This document shows positions 40,501 through 52,891 of a stretch of DNA of 64,000 nucleotides, in pieces. This DNA is from Euglena gracilis (Eukaryota; Euglenida; Euglenophyceae; Euglenales), in assembly GCA_039621445.1 (NCBI GenBank), contig CP154954.1, positions 18,010,589 through 18,074,588 of the forward strand, read 5' to 3'. Under the pieces are notes generated by a model that worked only from the letters and a program-made list of their open reading frames with translations, did no database searches and was not told where the DNA came from. How positions within the stretch are numbered: the first letter of the stretch is position 1; every line of letters starts with the position of its first letter. The translations under genes were made by a program, and so were the position numbers.

Positions 40501-43190
40501 ACCCCAGCGGTGCCCAGCCTCCCCGTGGCGGGAGGGGGTCAACGTGCTAAGGCGCGGCGAACCGGGCCAAAATTCTGGGAAGAGGTGGACCCTCCCCACC
40601 TGTGTTATATGGGACCCGCATTACCTTAGAAAAAATGCCACCCAACCTTTTCCCTGACCCGTGAGCTCATGCATCATCAGATTTGCACCCCCCCCCCCGA
40701 CAGCCCTAAATTGGCTCTACATGACTCTGCAACCAAATTGTCTCATTCTTTCTGTCCCCCCCACCCCCCGGTTTCCTCGGACTCATACGCCATATTTGCA
40801 ACCAACATTGACGAACGGGTGCCACTCTTGCAACTGCTATGCAAGACAACACGCCATTAAGCCAGCACCTCCCCACAATGAATGTGCGCAAATAATTAAA
40901 CTAAAAATAATCATAATTGAGTAACTCCTCAAATCCTGGGAGCATAAAACGTTGTGTACGTGCCCCGCCATGCCTCATTTTGAGGTTGAATTCCACCTTG
41001 GGCTGGCCCAGTGCTGACTGAGCGGATCTCCGAGTCCTGCTGAGCGGAATTCCGAGTTCCCTGTTGATATGGCCCCAACTTCTGACCTGCTCCTATGGGA
41101 ACGGTGTCATCTGCACCGGGACCCCAGCGGGTGTCCAGCCTCACCGACTTTCGGGCGAGAGGTGGCAACATGCCCTAAGCATGGCTAACCGGGCAAACCT
41201 GGGATGAGGTGGCCCCCAACTTTTTTTCAGCTGAGCGCTTGACACACCACACAACCCTCCCCCCAAGGCAGGGGTATACCAATCGGCGCCCGTTCGCCCC
41301 TGGCCCCCCCACCCCCCACAGCGCCACGTGGCCCCTGACAGCAACCCCGACCACCCACACCCAATCCAGGGGTCTCGTTGGCCCTTCTCTCATGTTCTCG
41401 GACAACCTACCAGGCCTCTCCCGTACCTCTCCCCCCCTCCGCCCCGCCCCACCAGTGGAGGGGGGGGGCCGCTTCTACACTGGATCTTCACCACTCGGCC
41501 CGGGGGACCCCGGGCCGGCCTCCGACCTCCTGTACCTCCCAGCACAGTGGGAATCTATGCGCCATCGGACACCTTCACATACTCGGGGGGCCTCTCCGGG
41601 ATATCTTGAACAGCCACCAGCCCCCCGCCCACCCCCGGAAACTAGTCTTATTGTAACTTTTTTTTTCCTCCTTACCTCCCCAAAGAGTCCAACGGGCAAG
41701 GGCTGCCTCACCCCCCTCCAACTCGCCGCCCCGCGCCTAAGCTTCACAGCGCTGCTCAACATGCCTTTTCCCCTCTCACCACCCCCACCCCACCCCCCAA
41801 CGCTCCAGCGGGCATGGCTCTACCAAAACTGAGCGCAATCTGAACACCAATCACACGCTCAAAACCCGACCCGACTTCCACGCAGCGGGTCGCCATCCCC
41901 CGCCCGGGGGCCCAAAATGGACTCCCACGGCCCTAAGGGAAAGCAACCGCCCCTGGGGGCCCCAGCCCTGCTCAAGAGCCATCTGGGACGCGGTCATTTG
42001 CCTGCCCTAGCCACTCCTGAACCATCAAGATGACACAGGCATACCCCCCCCCCCTCAGAAAGGAGTGGCTCCCCGGGAAATCCTCAACCCAGCGCCCAAG
42101 ACTGAAGGGACCCCCCCCCAAAAAAAAACACTACACATGACCCATGCCTCGGCAGATTCACCGCTACATGAGGTTAGCCCTTACATGGAGAACCCCTCGG
42201 AGCACACCCAGTTTCCACGCCCCCCCCCCAGCTAGCGCACAGTGGCAGTCATCCCTACCCCCAACCTCAGGCTCCTCTGTTTTTTTTTTGGTTTGGTTTG
42301 GTTTGGTTTGGTTTGGTTTTTTTTAAAAAAAACTATTTATTTACTTACGTGATAACCACCCGCAAGTCCTCCCTTGAGAGTGCCGGGTCCCACCCCTGGC
42401 ATGATCATACAGTACCACCAACTGGGTTGACGGGAGCGACACCAGCCCTCTGAGACAAAAACCCCACCCAGAAACAGGCTGCCCCCCCCGACTTTCCAAG
42501 GCCTTGCACTGCTCAGGCATTGTGCCCATTAACCCCCCCTCAAATCAGCATCACCGAACAGCCCCGAACCCACTCGGTCCCCCCCCCCCCGCGCACTTGC
42601 TGCGAAAATCCAGGGACGGGCCCCCCACAACACGCTAACCCCCCCTCCGACAGACACCTCCCCACCCTGTGTGGGTGCTTGGCTCACGCCGGGCGGCAAC
42701 GCCGGCGCTCGCTCTAACGTCCTGGCCCGGCCCCAACCCCAGCCTATGTACGGGCCATGGACCAATGAGCTGCCGCCAAAGCCCGCGGCGGCCCATTCCC
42801 TCCCCCCCTCCCCGGAGCTGATCGCACGACCCCCCCCACCTTACAGACACATCACATCATACTACCCCGGACCCTGTGCGCGCTCTGCCTGCCCCGCAAC
42901 GTAGGGAGCCCCAGTGGAGGGAAACATTTGTTTCCGCCCCCCCTCATCCAAACTGGCTTTGAAGCCCCATTACGACCTCAACAAACCTTAGACGTCCCAC
43001 CGCTCCTCTCCCGACCCAGAGTATCGTAGGGCCAAATTTCACGCCCCACCGTAATTTGACGGACCCCGAGCACCCGAGCCCCCGAGCACCCTAAAGCTTC
43101 ACACCCGTCGCGAGGCTTTTCAGGCCCAACCAGACAAACTCTTCATCACCGGCCGACCTTAGAGGGACGACCGACGGGGCTAAGGCTAAA
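40500..43190. repeat. C-rich block of diverged repeat units
   Basis: Units sharing GGGACCCCAGCGG-(T)GTCCAGCCTC, then GGTGGCAACATGC/GGGTCAACGTGC, AAGC..GGC.AACCGGG and GAGGTGG.CCCC recur near 40498, 41118 and, more weakly, 43220. CGCTCTAACGTCCTGGCCCGGCCCCAACCCCAG near 42708 recurs at 48247 and 49110. No gene could be supported. A (GGTTT)n run lies at 42289-42320. Confidence 0.5.
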
Positions 43191-43440
43191 TCAGGCTAAA
43201 AATACCTCCATTCCAAAGCCCCCCCCCCCCCAGCGGAGCCCAGCCTCTCCGTGGCGTAGGAGAGGAGTGGGCCCCACATCACCCCGGAGGTACGGCGACC
43301 AGGGTGCACCCAGCTGTTTCCCTCCTTTTCTGCATCATTTCTACGTTCCCCACCCTCTCCCTGACCGACCCTTGAGAGGAGGGCCTGGTCCGGTGAAAAC
43401 ATCACATCACTAGCAGGCACCTCCTCATTCCCCCGGCATC

Positions 43441-44160
43441 TGCCCCCCAGCGGGCATGCCCTCATCCATCCATCATACCATCCTGGCCCCTGCCCCCCAG
43501 CGGGCACGCCCTCATCCAGCCATCGTATCATCCCGGCCCCTGCCCCCCAGTGGGCACGCCCTCATCCATCCATCATATCATCCCGGCCACTGCCCCCCAG
43601 CGGGCACGCCCTCATCCATCCAACATATCATCCCGGCCCCGGCCCCGCAGCGGACACGCCCTCATTCATCCATCCCGGCCTCTGCCCCCCAGCGGGCACG
43701 CCCTCATCCAGCCATCATATCATCCCGGCCCCTGCCCCCCAGCGGGCACGCCCTCATCCATCCAACATATCATCCCGGCCCCGGCCCCCAGCGGACACGC
43801 CCTCATTCATCCATCCCGGCTTCTGCCCCCCAGCGGGCACGCCCTCATTCATCCATCATATCATCCCGGCCCCTGCCCCCCAGCGGGCACGCCCTCATCC
43901 ATCCATCATATCATCCCGGCCCCTGCCCCCCCAGCGGGCACGCCTCATCCAGCCATCATATCATCCCGGCCCCTGCCCCCCAGCGGGCACGCCCTCATTC
44001 ATCCATCATATCATCCCGGCCCCTGCCCCCCAGCGGGCACGCCCTCATCCAGCCATCGTATCATCCCGGCCCCTGCCCCCCAGCGGGTACGCCCTCATCC
44101 ATCCATCATAGCACCCCGCCCCCTGCCCCCCAGCGGGCACGCCCTCATCCCTCCATCACA
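43441..44160. repeat. 50-bp minisatellite, about 14 copies
   Basis: A unit with CAGCGGGCACGCCCTCATCC, ATCCATCATATCATCCCGGC and CCCTGCCCCC repeats every 50 bp (for example starts at 43451, 43501, 43551, 43601). Variant units carry GCCCCGGCCCC or a deleted ATATCATC. Fifty is not a multiple of three, yet stop codons are absent, so a 531-codon open frame crosses it; this is not a gene. Confidence 0.95.
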
Positions 44161-44259
44161 TTAGATAGCATCATTTTCAGGCATCTCCCCCAGTTGGAGT
44201 TGTCATACAGCGCTTATTTGTACACCGCATCCCGCACCCATCCAATGCATATTTTTTTA

Positions 44260-44470
44260 TCCATTCATTCATTATTTATTTATTTATGTATTTATTTATA
44301 TATTTATTTTTTAATTTATTTATACATTTACTCATTTTGTTTATTCATTCATTCATTTATTTACTTAGTTAGTTATTTATTTCTGTTTTTGTATGTATGT
44401 ATTTATTTATGCATCTATTTGCTTTATTTTCATCTGCATACAAATACTCATTCGCTCATTCATTCATGTT
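44260..44470. repeat. TTTA/ATTC low-complexity run
   Basis: TTATTTATTTATG and CATTCATTCATT tetramers between two portions of the 50-bp minisatellite. Confidence 0.85.
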
Positions 44471-44539
44471 TCATCTGCCCCCCAGGCTGCCAGAAATTAA
44501 GTTTGTGGGCTGTTGTGTCACACTTTATGAACCCCCCCC

Positions 44540-44765
44540 CCGCAGCATCACGCCCTCATACATCCATCATATCATCCCGGCCCCTGCCCCCCAGCGGGCA
44601 CGCCCTCATCAAAATCATCCCAGCGGGGACGCCCTCATCCCCATCATCCCCCACGGGGCATCATATATGGGCACGCCCTCATCCCATCATCCCGGCCCCT
44701 GCCCCCAGCGGGCACGATCACTATCCCGGCCCGCAGCGGGCACGCCCTCCCCTCCCATCCATCAT
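44540..44765. repeat. Second block of the 50-bp minisatellite, rearranged
   Basis: About five irregular copies of the same unit, several truncated (ATCATCCCAGCGGGGACGCC, ATCATCGGGCC). It is separated from the main array by 370 bp of AT-rich sequence. Confidence 0.85.
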
Positions 44766-45159
44766 CGGGCCCGGGGGCTTAGGCCTCAGTTTGTTCGCAT
44801 CCCTCGCACGCACACGGCATATTTTATATTTATTTTCATTTTTTATTTTTTATTATATTTTATTTTTTATATTATTATTTTTTTATATTTGTTTTTTTGT
44901 ATGTGCCCGCAGTATATTTGCAATTCTTCACCCATCACATTCCATGTATCCCATTCCGTGGGCTTGTTATCCCCCTCCACGTCCCTCAGCCCACTCACAT
45001 CAATCTTTTCAAACCCCACAGCCCAGTCTCACCTACTGTCTATATAAATGAAGGTGCCACCTGCACCCCGCCCACCCCCTCTCTCAGAACCAGCGACCCC
45101 CCCCCCGGGCCCTTAACCCCTTTAACATGCCCCCTCTTGGCTGTGCTGCGCTGTCTTCC

Positions 45160-45355
45160 ATCGGTCCACCGCGGCCGTCGACCTGGCGTTGTTCCCTCGG
45201 TCCACTGCCTCCACCCACTCGGTCCACCGCGGCCGTCGACCTGGCGTTGTTCCCTCGGTCCACCGCGGCCGTCGACCTGGCGTTGTTCCCTCGGTCCACC
45301 GCGGCCGTCGACCTGGCGTTGTTCCCCCGGTCCACCGCGGCCGTCGACCTCTTAA
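45160..45355. repeat. 36-bp minisatellite (GTCGACCTGGCG unit)
   Basis: A unit of CGGTCCACCGCGGCCGTCGA plus CCTGGCGTTGTTCCCT occurs five times, one copy interrupted (TGCCTCCACCCACT). A related GTTCTCTCGGTCCCTGCGGCC series is at 50045-50150. Confidence 0.92.
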
Positions 45356-46095
45356 TTTTCGCCACAGATTTCACCGGTTTTTTTTTTTGCAGTCCATTTC
45401 AGTCATTCACACTGACTCACCAGTCGGCATCTCAAGTCCTCTTTTCGCAGCGAACCCCCAAATTTTCTGAGGATACCCACCTGTGGTAGACAGAAATAAA
45501 GCGGGGAAGCAAATTTCCCTCACATCTCCTATCCTGCACCACCACCCACCCCCATTTTTCTTGGACGTCGACACCCATTTCCTTTCCCCTTCCCCCTCCC
45601 AGATCGTAGTGATACACAACTCCTCTCCGGCTTGTTGCATTTGTGCTGATTGTCCTTTCCCTCCTGACCCGACATCATCAGGCCATCGTTTTTTTCATTT
45701 TTGCACGCACCATCCAATTCGTTGTTTTTTTTGTTCAGGCTGCTAAAGTGCAACCACCTATCTGCCACCGCCCTCTAAACACTATCTTAATTTTCGCCCA
45801 CAGATTTCACCGGATTTTTTTTTGCAGCTCATTTCAGTCATATCACACTGACTCACCAGTCGGCAGCTCAAGTCCTCTTCGCAGCGAACCCCCAAATTTC
45901 TGAGGATAACCCCACTGTGGTAGAAACAGAAATAAAGGCTGGGGAAGCAAATTTCCATCAACATCTCCTGCACCACCAGCCCACCCCCCATTTGCTTGGC
46001 ACTCGACCCATTTCCCCCTCCAGATCGTAGTGATACACAACTCTCTCCGGCTTGTTGAATTTGTGCTGCTTTCCCTCATGCCCCGACATCAGTGT
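45351..46095. repeat. Tandem duplication, ~433-bp unit
   Basis: The first copy starts CTTAATTTTCGCCACAGATT at 45350, the second CTTAATTTTCGCCCACAGATT at 45784. Both run through CACTGACTCACCAGTCGGCA, TTCGCAGCGAACCCCCAAAT, GTGGTAGA(A)ACAGAAATAAA and CCAGATCGTAGTGATACACAA. They differ by many small indels. Each contains TTTTTTTTGCAG, a good splice acceptor, but no coding homology follows. Confidence 0.88.
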
Positions 46096-46179
46096 TTCTT
46101 CTACTCCAACCATCCAATTCGTGGTTTTGTCTGCCGCCTCACGCAATTTTGGACCCTCCCCCATCTGGAAAACTCACCC

Positions 46180-47190
46180 CCCCCCGTGGTTTTCTGCACA
46201 CCAACTGCCTGGACCTCCTCAACTTTCTGGATTACCACAAGCTAATTTCCCATAGCTGTAAAATTTACCCCCCCCAACCCCCATGGTGTTCTACTTTCCA
46301 TAAACCTGACCTCCCGTTGTTGTTCTACCCCCTGAACTACAGATAACACCCTCGCCCAGATGGTCTCCTATCCACCGGGCCCGGCCCGCCGCGGTGGAGG
46401 CGCTGCAGGCCTCCCCATGCTCCATCGGTTTCAATATAACCCCAGCCACTTTGTGGAGTCCAACTCGTCAAAATGCCGGATAACCCCAGCCAACCCATTA
46501 CTCTACCTACTGAATTTCTGGCAAACCCAACCCCCAGTGGTCTTCGACACATATCACTTCCAGAAATCCAATGTACCAAATTTCCGCATAACCAGAACCC
46601 CCCATGGTGTTTCTCACGACCCATTACCAGCACTTTACCATACGAATTTCCGGACAATCCTATCATTATGGTGCACTATGCACCAACCTGGACCTCCCCA
46701 CCCCACGTGGTGTACTGGTGTACTGTACCGGACCATCCCAACCTTCACATGGTGTCCTACCCACCAACTTTCTGGATGCCACCGTCTCTCTGAATGCCAC
46801 CACCACCCCGTGGTGTTTTTTACCCTGTAAATTTCCGGGTGACCACACGCCAACACATAAGATGCCCTTGATTGCCCTTGTGAGGTACCACCTTTCCACC
46901 TCCCGAGTAAACATACCTACCGAGCTTTCGCCCCCAAGCACCTCGTGCCCTCCGGTTTCTGACTTGTTGGCTTAACCCCCCAAGGAAGATAACCCTTTTA
47001 TTTCCAGGCCTTCCTCAACCTCCCTGTGATGTTTCTTCCCAGCGAATCTCGAAACAACCCCAACGGCCCTGTGGTGTCCAACCCACCGAACTTCCGGATA
47101 ACCCCGCACAAGCCATGGTGTTCTACTCACCTAACATCTGTAAAATTTCCCCCCCCCCCCCCATGGTGTGGTGCATGCTGACTACCCAGC
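46180..47190. repeat. Degenerate minisatellite with TGGTGTTCTAC words
   Basis: Variants of CCATGGTGTTCTACCCACCAA followed by CTTTCTGGATAACCCC recur near 46192, 46284, 46610, 46668, 46748, 46810, 47068 and 47113. No stable period. Confidence 0.7.
46372..46414 (+). repeat. Copy of part of the 47.2-kb exon candidate
   Basis: CCGCCGCGGTGGAGGCGCTGCAG here is nearly the same as the string at 47297-47319. It suggests a small duplicated exon piece inside the minisatellite. Confidence 0.6.
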
Positions 47191-47219
47191 CACCCCCCCA
47201 CCACACACCACACCACCAG

Positions 47220-47473
47220 GTCACCAGCCAGACCGTACAGCTGCCCCCTCCCCTGGCACTGCGTGGCTGTGCGGCTCATGGCCGGCCGGGCCCGGCCGCC
47301 GCGGTGGAGGCGCTGCAGACCACGGTGGGCACGGTGGGCACGCTGCGGTCCGCGGCCTCCGAACCCGGCGCGGAGGGGCCCCTCACGCTGCGCCTCAACG
47401 CCACCGCCGCGGAGGCGGAGCCCCCCGGCCCCGACGCGGCCCTCGCCCTGGGGGATTACCTGGACGCCGCCTG
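47220..47473 (+). CDS. Possible host exon, unknown function
   Basis: A strongly GC-rich island (many GCC/GCG/CTG codons) follows CACCACCAG. The frame reads VTSQTVQLPPPLALRG, then PGPAAAVEALQTTVGTVGTL and LTLRLNATAAEAEPPGPDAA, ending LGDYLDAAW before GTCACC. Its codon style resembles the PLD exons and contrasts with the surrounding repeats. A second island (about 47510-47570, NHGEDAPDGPPSEAAQALS) could be another exon. I recognise no family. Confidence 0.35.
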
Positions 47474-48104
47474 GTCACCCCTCTGCTCATCCCAAAAGCC
47501 GTTGTGGAGCTGAACCACGGCGAGGACGCCCCGGACGGCCCGCCGTCAGAGGCTGCCCAGGCCCTCTCGGTCAGGCGACCCTGGATGACCCTGGATGAAT
47601 TTTTGTGTGCGTGCGGATAATTGCTTGGAGTTCTGAGATTTTGGCCCAACGTTTTGGCCAACGTTTTTGGCAACAGGAGAATACCTCCCCCCGAACAACT
47701 CCCTGTCCAATTCTTTGGTTTATGTCCCCAATTGTTGTGATGCTTTTTCAAGTAACACACAGAACACATAAGATTGCCCTTGTGACTGACTGATTCTGAT
47801 GACACACCCAAAATTAATACCCCCCTTGACTCCGATTGTCCATTCTGACTTGTTGGCTTAACCCCCCAAGGAAGATCTTTCTTTTTCACCACGCACCGGG
47901 CCAACTCCCTCCCTACTCTTCATTACCCCACAGAGCGCAAAGACTCGCACCCTCAAAACCCCTCACGTGAGCCACAAGGCATACCACTGAAAGCTCATCA
48001 CGCCAAACATGTGATTATGTGTGGCATGCCCCCCGAGGAAATCACCAAATCAACCCCCATTAACGGCCCACACCCCCAACTACTGGATTTTTGAGGTGAG
48101 CATT

Positions 48105-49905
48105 TCCTAGAGCCCCACGCGACACCACACACACGCAATTGACTCTCTCCTTTTTGATGTGCCATCCCGTGCCCCCCCCACTCAAGTCTCAATTCTGTGG
48201 GGTGTTTTTGGCTCATGGCCAGTCGGCGGCGCCAATGCATGCTCCAATGCCCTGGCCCAGCCCCAACCCCAGTCAAGGCCCTGTTGTCTGGCAGATCCAG
48301 GGCTGCAGAGGGGATTGCACGCGCAGCCACCCTCCTCAGCTGATTTAAGGCCCCATCACCAACTCGTTAACACCCCCCTGGTCACCCCTCTGCTCATCCC
48401 AAAATTCAGAAAGCGACATTTTCGGCATGATCATTCGCCTACGCACACAACCCTCCCCCCATCGTCCATATTTTTCTCATCCTCCCCTGTGTTTCTTTCC
48501 TCTGCCCATCTCTGGGTGCACTCTGATGTCCCCCTCCCCAATCAAGCATTTCCCCAGGTTGGGCACCAGACCGGCCAGGTCAAGCGCATGGCCGCCGCTG
48601 AATGGTGGCCAGGCCTGGCCCCATAAACGGACCCTGGCTGCACAAGCGCCATGTTTTCTATGCATACCCGCATGGCCTTAAATTTCTGTCTTTTCCTTGG
48701 CATTTCTGTTCCTTTTTGTTTTCTTTTTTTCTTTTTTCTTTTTTTTTTGCAGGCTCCTAGAACCTTGGGTCCTGGGATTCTATGTTCTATCCCACGACCC
48801 ATCTTTACAGACAGCTGCAGCTCTGATGACCCCCCCTCCGCATCTCACAAATCACTCACAACAACAAATCCCTCATCCCCGACCCAGAACGTGTCCCAAA
48901 ATCCCCCCCCAGCCTAGACCCACCACATTTTGAGGCGCACATTCTTCGAGCTGCCCAGAGATTTCCCTGGGTGAACCCCCTCCCCGCACGCGGTGCCACG
49001 CTCACAATTGATTCTGTCTCTTTCCATGTGTCATCCCACTCCCTCCTCCCCTGTCCAATTTTGACCCTGTGGGGTGGCTTTGGCCATGCTGGCTGGCAGC
49101 GCTGGTGTATGCTTCAATGTCCTGGCCTGGCCCCAACCATGGATTCTGTGAAAACAGGGCTGCACGTGTGCCTGTTTTGCTTATTTATTTTCAGTGCATC
49201 CCCTATTAACCCCGCCGTAGCACCAGGGCCCAGAGGGGTAGCATGCGCATCCACCCCCCCCCAGCCGTCTCAAGACCCCACCGTCAACTCACTAGCACCC
49301 CCAGTCACCCTCCGCCCATATCAGCATTCAGAGAGTGCCATTTTCAGGCGTGACCCGGTGATGTCACACAACGCCCCCTCTTACTTGAACACTGCACCAT
49401 GCGCTTGCGTGCATCCCCCCACCCCTCCGCCGGCCTGGCACATGGTCCATCGCTGGGCCGGGGTCGGGCTTGGACCAGTACTGTGCACGTGTCCCTTGCC
49501 AGCCTGTGGGAGGCATGTGCCCGACCGGGCCCGCCTGGGCAGGTGCCCAAATCGGCCTTGAAGGGGACGTCAGATGGCACTGTGAGGTGGGCAGTAGCGA
49601 TGGAGGGGGTAGATGTCAGACATATGGATGGTACAAGCCCGACCTTTCTTCTGATTGCACCATGGCCCTGACTTTTTTTTGCCCTTTTATTTTATTGTAT
49701 TTTTTTTGCTTTATATTCTTCTTCTCCTTCTCCCTTTTTTTTGCAGGTTGCCAGAAGCCAGGTTCAAGTAATTTTGTATTGCACCACATGATCCCCCCCT
49801 CCCCAGTCTGCATCACTCACGACAACCGAACCCCCCCTCTGGCCTTTTGGATGCTTTTCAAATCGCACAACCACAACCAGGTCTAACACTATTAGGAGGT
49901 GCAAA
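48105..49905. repeat. ~0.87-kb tandem duplication
   Basis: CACGCGACACCACAC..ACGCAATTGACTCT...TGTGGGGTG...GGCTCATGGCCAG...ATGCTCCAATGCCCTGGCC (48117-48265) is repeated as CACGCGGTGCCACGCTCACAATTGATTCT...CCTGTGGGGTGGCTTTGGCC...ATGCTTCAATGTCCTGGCC (48978-49130). Later parts also match, including TTTTTTTGCAGG(C/T)T at 48742 and 49739. About 70-80% similar by eye. No coding role found. Confidence 0.7.
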
Positions 49906-51550
49906 ATGTTTCAGGAAAGACCAGACCATGCATCACCGAGCCTGTGCCCCCCCCCCCAGGGCCCTTGGCCCGCCAACGCACCTCCTCCTGTATTGGGGTG
50001 CTGCATTGTCTTCCCGGCCCACCTCTCGGCCCTTGCGGCCGTCTTCAACTCGTTGTTCTCTCAGTCCCTGCGGCCATCGTCCAATCGATGTTCTCTCGGT
50101 TCCTGCTGCCGTCATCTACTCGATGTTCTCTCGGTCCCTGCGGCCTGTCATCATCGGCAAGGTCACCAGATGTTTTGTGGCGGTTGTCCAGTGAGGCTGT
50201 CAGGCAGGCATTTTCTTGTCACCATTTCTTCCCATGTGACCACCCCCAACACCCACCCCTGATCAGGGCGGTAGGCTGACCACCCGCTCCCCCTCCTCCT
50301 GCCACCCACCCCCCCCGTGCGCATTACAATTGCCTTGTCTCTCCACCATACCCCCATGCTGAAGGTGTCTGTTGGGGAGCGCAATGCAGCGCTGGCCCTT
50401 ATCCGAGCCTGTCTCCCGACGCCGCAGTTCAGCACCCATGAAGGTGAACATGAAGGGTCGTCAGACCCCACCAATAGGACAACGAAATTTAGCTGGCCTT
50501 GGGAGGGATCCAAGCCTTCCATAGACTGGTAACATCCTCCGGGCAGGGCGGCCAGCGGTCCCCATTGAAAGCCCGGCGTAAGATATATGGGTCTCAGGTG
50601 TCGGTTCGGCGCAGGGCGTCCGCGGCTGCCTGCCAGGAGTACAGCTCGCATGGCCGTTGGAGCTAGTCGCCAGATCCCCACATGACTGCTGGCCTCCTCT
50701 AGTCGAGTGCCCCCCGCCGAATATTATCCACAAAACCTGCCCTGCTGCACACCCGGCAAAATGTGCCTCCATGGTACCAGTGCACAGCCATCAGCTGTGG
50801 ACAGGTACCAGGAACCTGCTTAGAATCTACACCACTTTTCCAAACCCCCCCTCTCCTTGCTGCCCGTCTGCCACAGCGCAGGCATGCACTCGCCGCACCT
50901 ACACCCACGGCAGTGATCTGGGTAAGCTGGCTGGGGGTTGTGTTGGGGAATTACTATTCCCTAGTGCCCCCTATGTGAAGGCCACCTTCTGCAACCTCGT
51001 CATGTGATGGTGGAAAGACCTCCACCAACCACCCCGCCCCCGGGCCTTGCAACCCAGCCCGAGCCCGCCGGCCAGCTGCATGCTCCCCAGCCGCGGCTAC
51101 TCGCCGCATCACCGCCCCCTTGTCGGTCAGCCGCCTGCCCTCCCAGGACTCCACCCCCCCCCCCCCCTCCAGCAGCAGGTCGGCCCCCAAGCCCAGCCCC
51201 CAGGCCGCAACGCAGCCGCCACCAACTCCTGCCGCACAATGCCCGCCGACCCACCTGCGCAGCTTGTAGCCATTCCCCCACCCTCCGCCGCTCAGGCAAC
51301 CATTCTTGGTGATGAACTCAGCGCCGCTGTCCGACTTGGGAGAGCACTACCTATGGACCTCGTCGCCATGGGGTTCGTGGATTTTCAGTGCTGCCTGGAC
51401 AGCTGGGATTGCTGTGGACATTCCAGCCCCCCTCCCCTAGCCCGTCTTACATACCACCCATCCCGCCAGTGTATAGTTATTCCCCCAATGGCATATGCTG
51501 GGTCAGCGGCAGGGAGCCTCAAACCCCCCGCTTTTGTCCTTAAGCAAAGT
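49906..51550. other. C-rich stretch, no gene supported
   Basis: It contains the GGTCCCTGCGGCC series (50045-50150) and low-complexity CCG/CCA-rich sequence (51030-51300). Open frames are compositional. Confidence 0.4.
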
Positions 51551-51556
51551 GCCTCC

Positions 51557-52807
51557 TCACCGCAGGAGAACGAAGAAGAACGTTTCCTTTTCCTCCATTT
51601 CCTCCTCTTTCCTCTGACCCAGCCGGTGTTGGACGGGGGTTCTCGTACTCCCTCGAGGCAGACCGAGAAGGGAGGAAGGGACACCGAGGGCGAAGCACAA
51701 AGACATTGTGAGGCCATGCCTCGCTCGCCGGCGGTTTGTTGTGATTGTTTTGGTGAGCTGGGTTAGGAGGTCCCGCTTAGTGCCGCCTCGCCGGAGTTGG
51801 CTGCATTGTCTCCGACGTGGCGACCATGGCGCTGTTTCTTTGCTTGGGGGGGTCCCCCCCACCTCCCCCCCCCCCTGGCCCCCATCTTCTGATCGAGGGC
51901 GTTTGAAGACAAATTTTCTTATATGGGTGGGGGGGTCGGGCTCACAATGTCTTTGTGCTTCGCCCTCGGTGTCCCTTCCTCCCTTCTCGGTCTGCCTCGA
52001 GGGAGTACGAAACACCTCGGGCTCCGCACTTTGCCATTGTGAGGCCAGATTGTGCACTGAAAAAAGCGGGGCCAGGGCATCCTCCAAAGAACCTTGGGCA
52101 CCAAGTCTTTGATAATGGGCTGTGAAAGCCTCCACCCCCTTCCATTGACCAATTTCACAAACTTCTTGGTCAGAAAGGCCCAATTTTTTTAGCAACCCAA
52201 TCCCTGCCCCTCTGGTGGAGTGGGGTCCCCAAACCTGGGGGGGTACCCCCTGTTTGGTCAAAAAGTCTTTGGTGATAGAAGCAATGGTATCTGCCTTAAT
52301 GGCTTTGTAGGGGGGTTTTAACGTAATTAAAAGGGGGCCCCCAGGTTTCATAAAGAAACGTGTTGCTGCCACATAAGACAACATTAAATGAAAGGGGCTG
52401 ATTTGGGGGCATTGGGGAATGGAGACAACTCGCTCCCACTTGTGGAGTTTTTGACCTTTACGGTTAATTTTGATGTAGGGTGCCCCCCCCAACACACTGG
52501 TGGTTCTTTGGACCTGTGCCAAATCAGAACTTCTGTATAAACAGAGGATTCGTGAACAGAAAATGAGTTGTGTACGCAATGTACATATATCAGAGGGCAG
52601 GGGGGACTGTGCCAGCCCCAGGAGGATTGGGAGGGGATCCCAGAATGCACCATATTTCTCCAGGTTTTGGTTCCAAAGCCTTTTGTAAGGTGCCAACATG
52701 GCATGGAACCTCAGGCCCCCAAAGCCAGGGATCAATAGCATAGCACTGTATGCATTGCGTGCTTGGGCCTTTGAAAATTGGAACAGTTGAATTAAAGCGT
52801 CAACCAC
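51557..52807 (-). CDS. Tyrosine recombinase ORF of element E
   Basis: A 416-codon frame holding all recombinase boxes: CLYRSSDLAQVQRTTSVLG (Arg), HSTRGAG (HxxR), GQWKGVEAFTAHYQRLG (Trp and Tyr nucleophile). After the Tyr box the frame continues through the terminal module, giving a basic FVFKRPRSEDGG stretch. The likely N-terminal part (to RYQSAFTLLWVILEKMGVPPP) is in another frame, separated by a C9 run (52829-52837) where C has C8. Thus the catalytic domain is open but the N-terminus is not. Confidence 0.85.
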   Translation of the reverse strand: MVDALIQLFQFSKAQARNAYSAMLLIPGFGGLRFHAMLAPYKRLWNQNLEKYGAFWDPLPILLGLAQSPLPSDICTLRTQLIFCSRILCLYRSSDLAQVQRTTSVLGGAPYIKINRKGQKLHKWERVVSIPQCPQISPFHLMLSYVAATRFFMKPGGPLLITLKPPYKAIKADTIASITKDFLTKQGVPPQVWGPHSTRGAGIGLLKKLGLSDQEVCEIGQWKGVEAFTAHYQRLGAQGSLEDALAPLFSVHNLASQWQSAEPEVFRTPSRQTEKGGRDTEGEAQRHCEPDPPTHIRKFVFKRPRSEDGGQGGGEVGGTPPSKETAPWSPRRRQCSQLRRGGTKRDLLTQLTKTITTNRRRARHGLTMSLCFALGVPSSLLGLPRGSTRTPVQHRLGQRKEEEMEEKETFFFVLLR

Positions 52808-52891
52808 TTGGTCAGTGGTGGCTTCAGGGGGGGGGTACCCCCATTTTTTCCAGAATCACCCATAAAAGCGTAAAGGCACTTTGGTACCTTT

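Noticed and set aside
40929-43190. rRNA gene fragment
   Set aside because: A few rRNA-like words (for example CCGTAATTTGACGG) occur but no conserved rRNA core could be followed.
43456-45051. 531-codon proline-rich 'protein'
   Set aside because: It runs through a 50-bp minisatellite and then AT-rich repeats; not conserved as protein.
45084-45374. Minus-strand ARSTAAVDRGNN repeat protein
   Set aside because: Product of the 36-bp minisatellite, which is a multiple of three.
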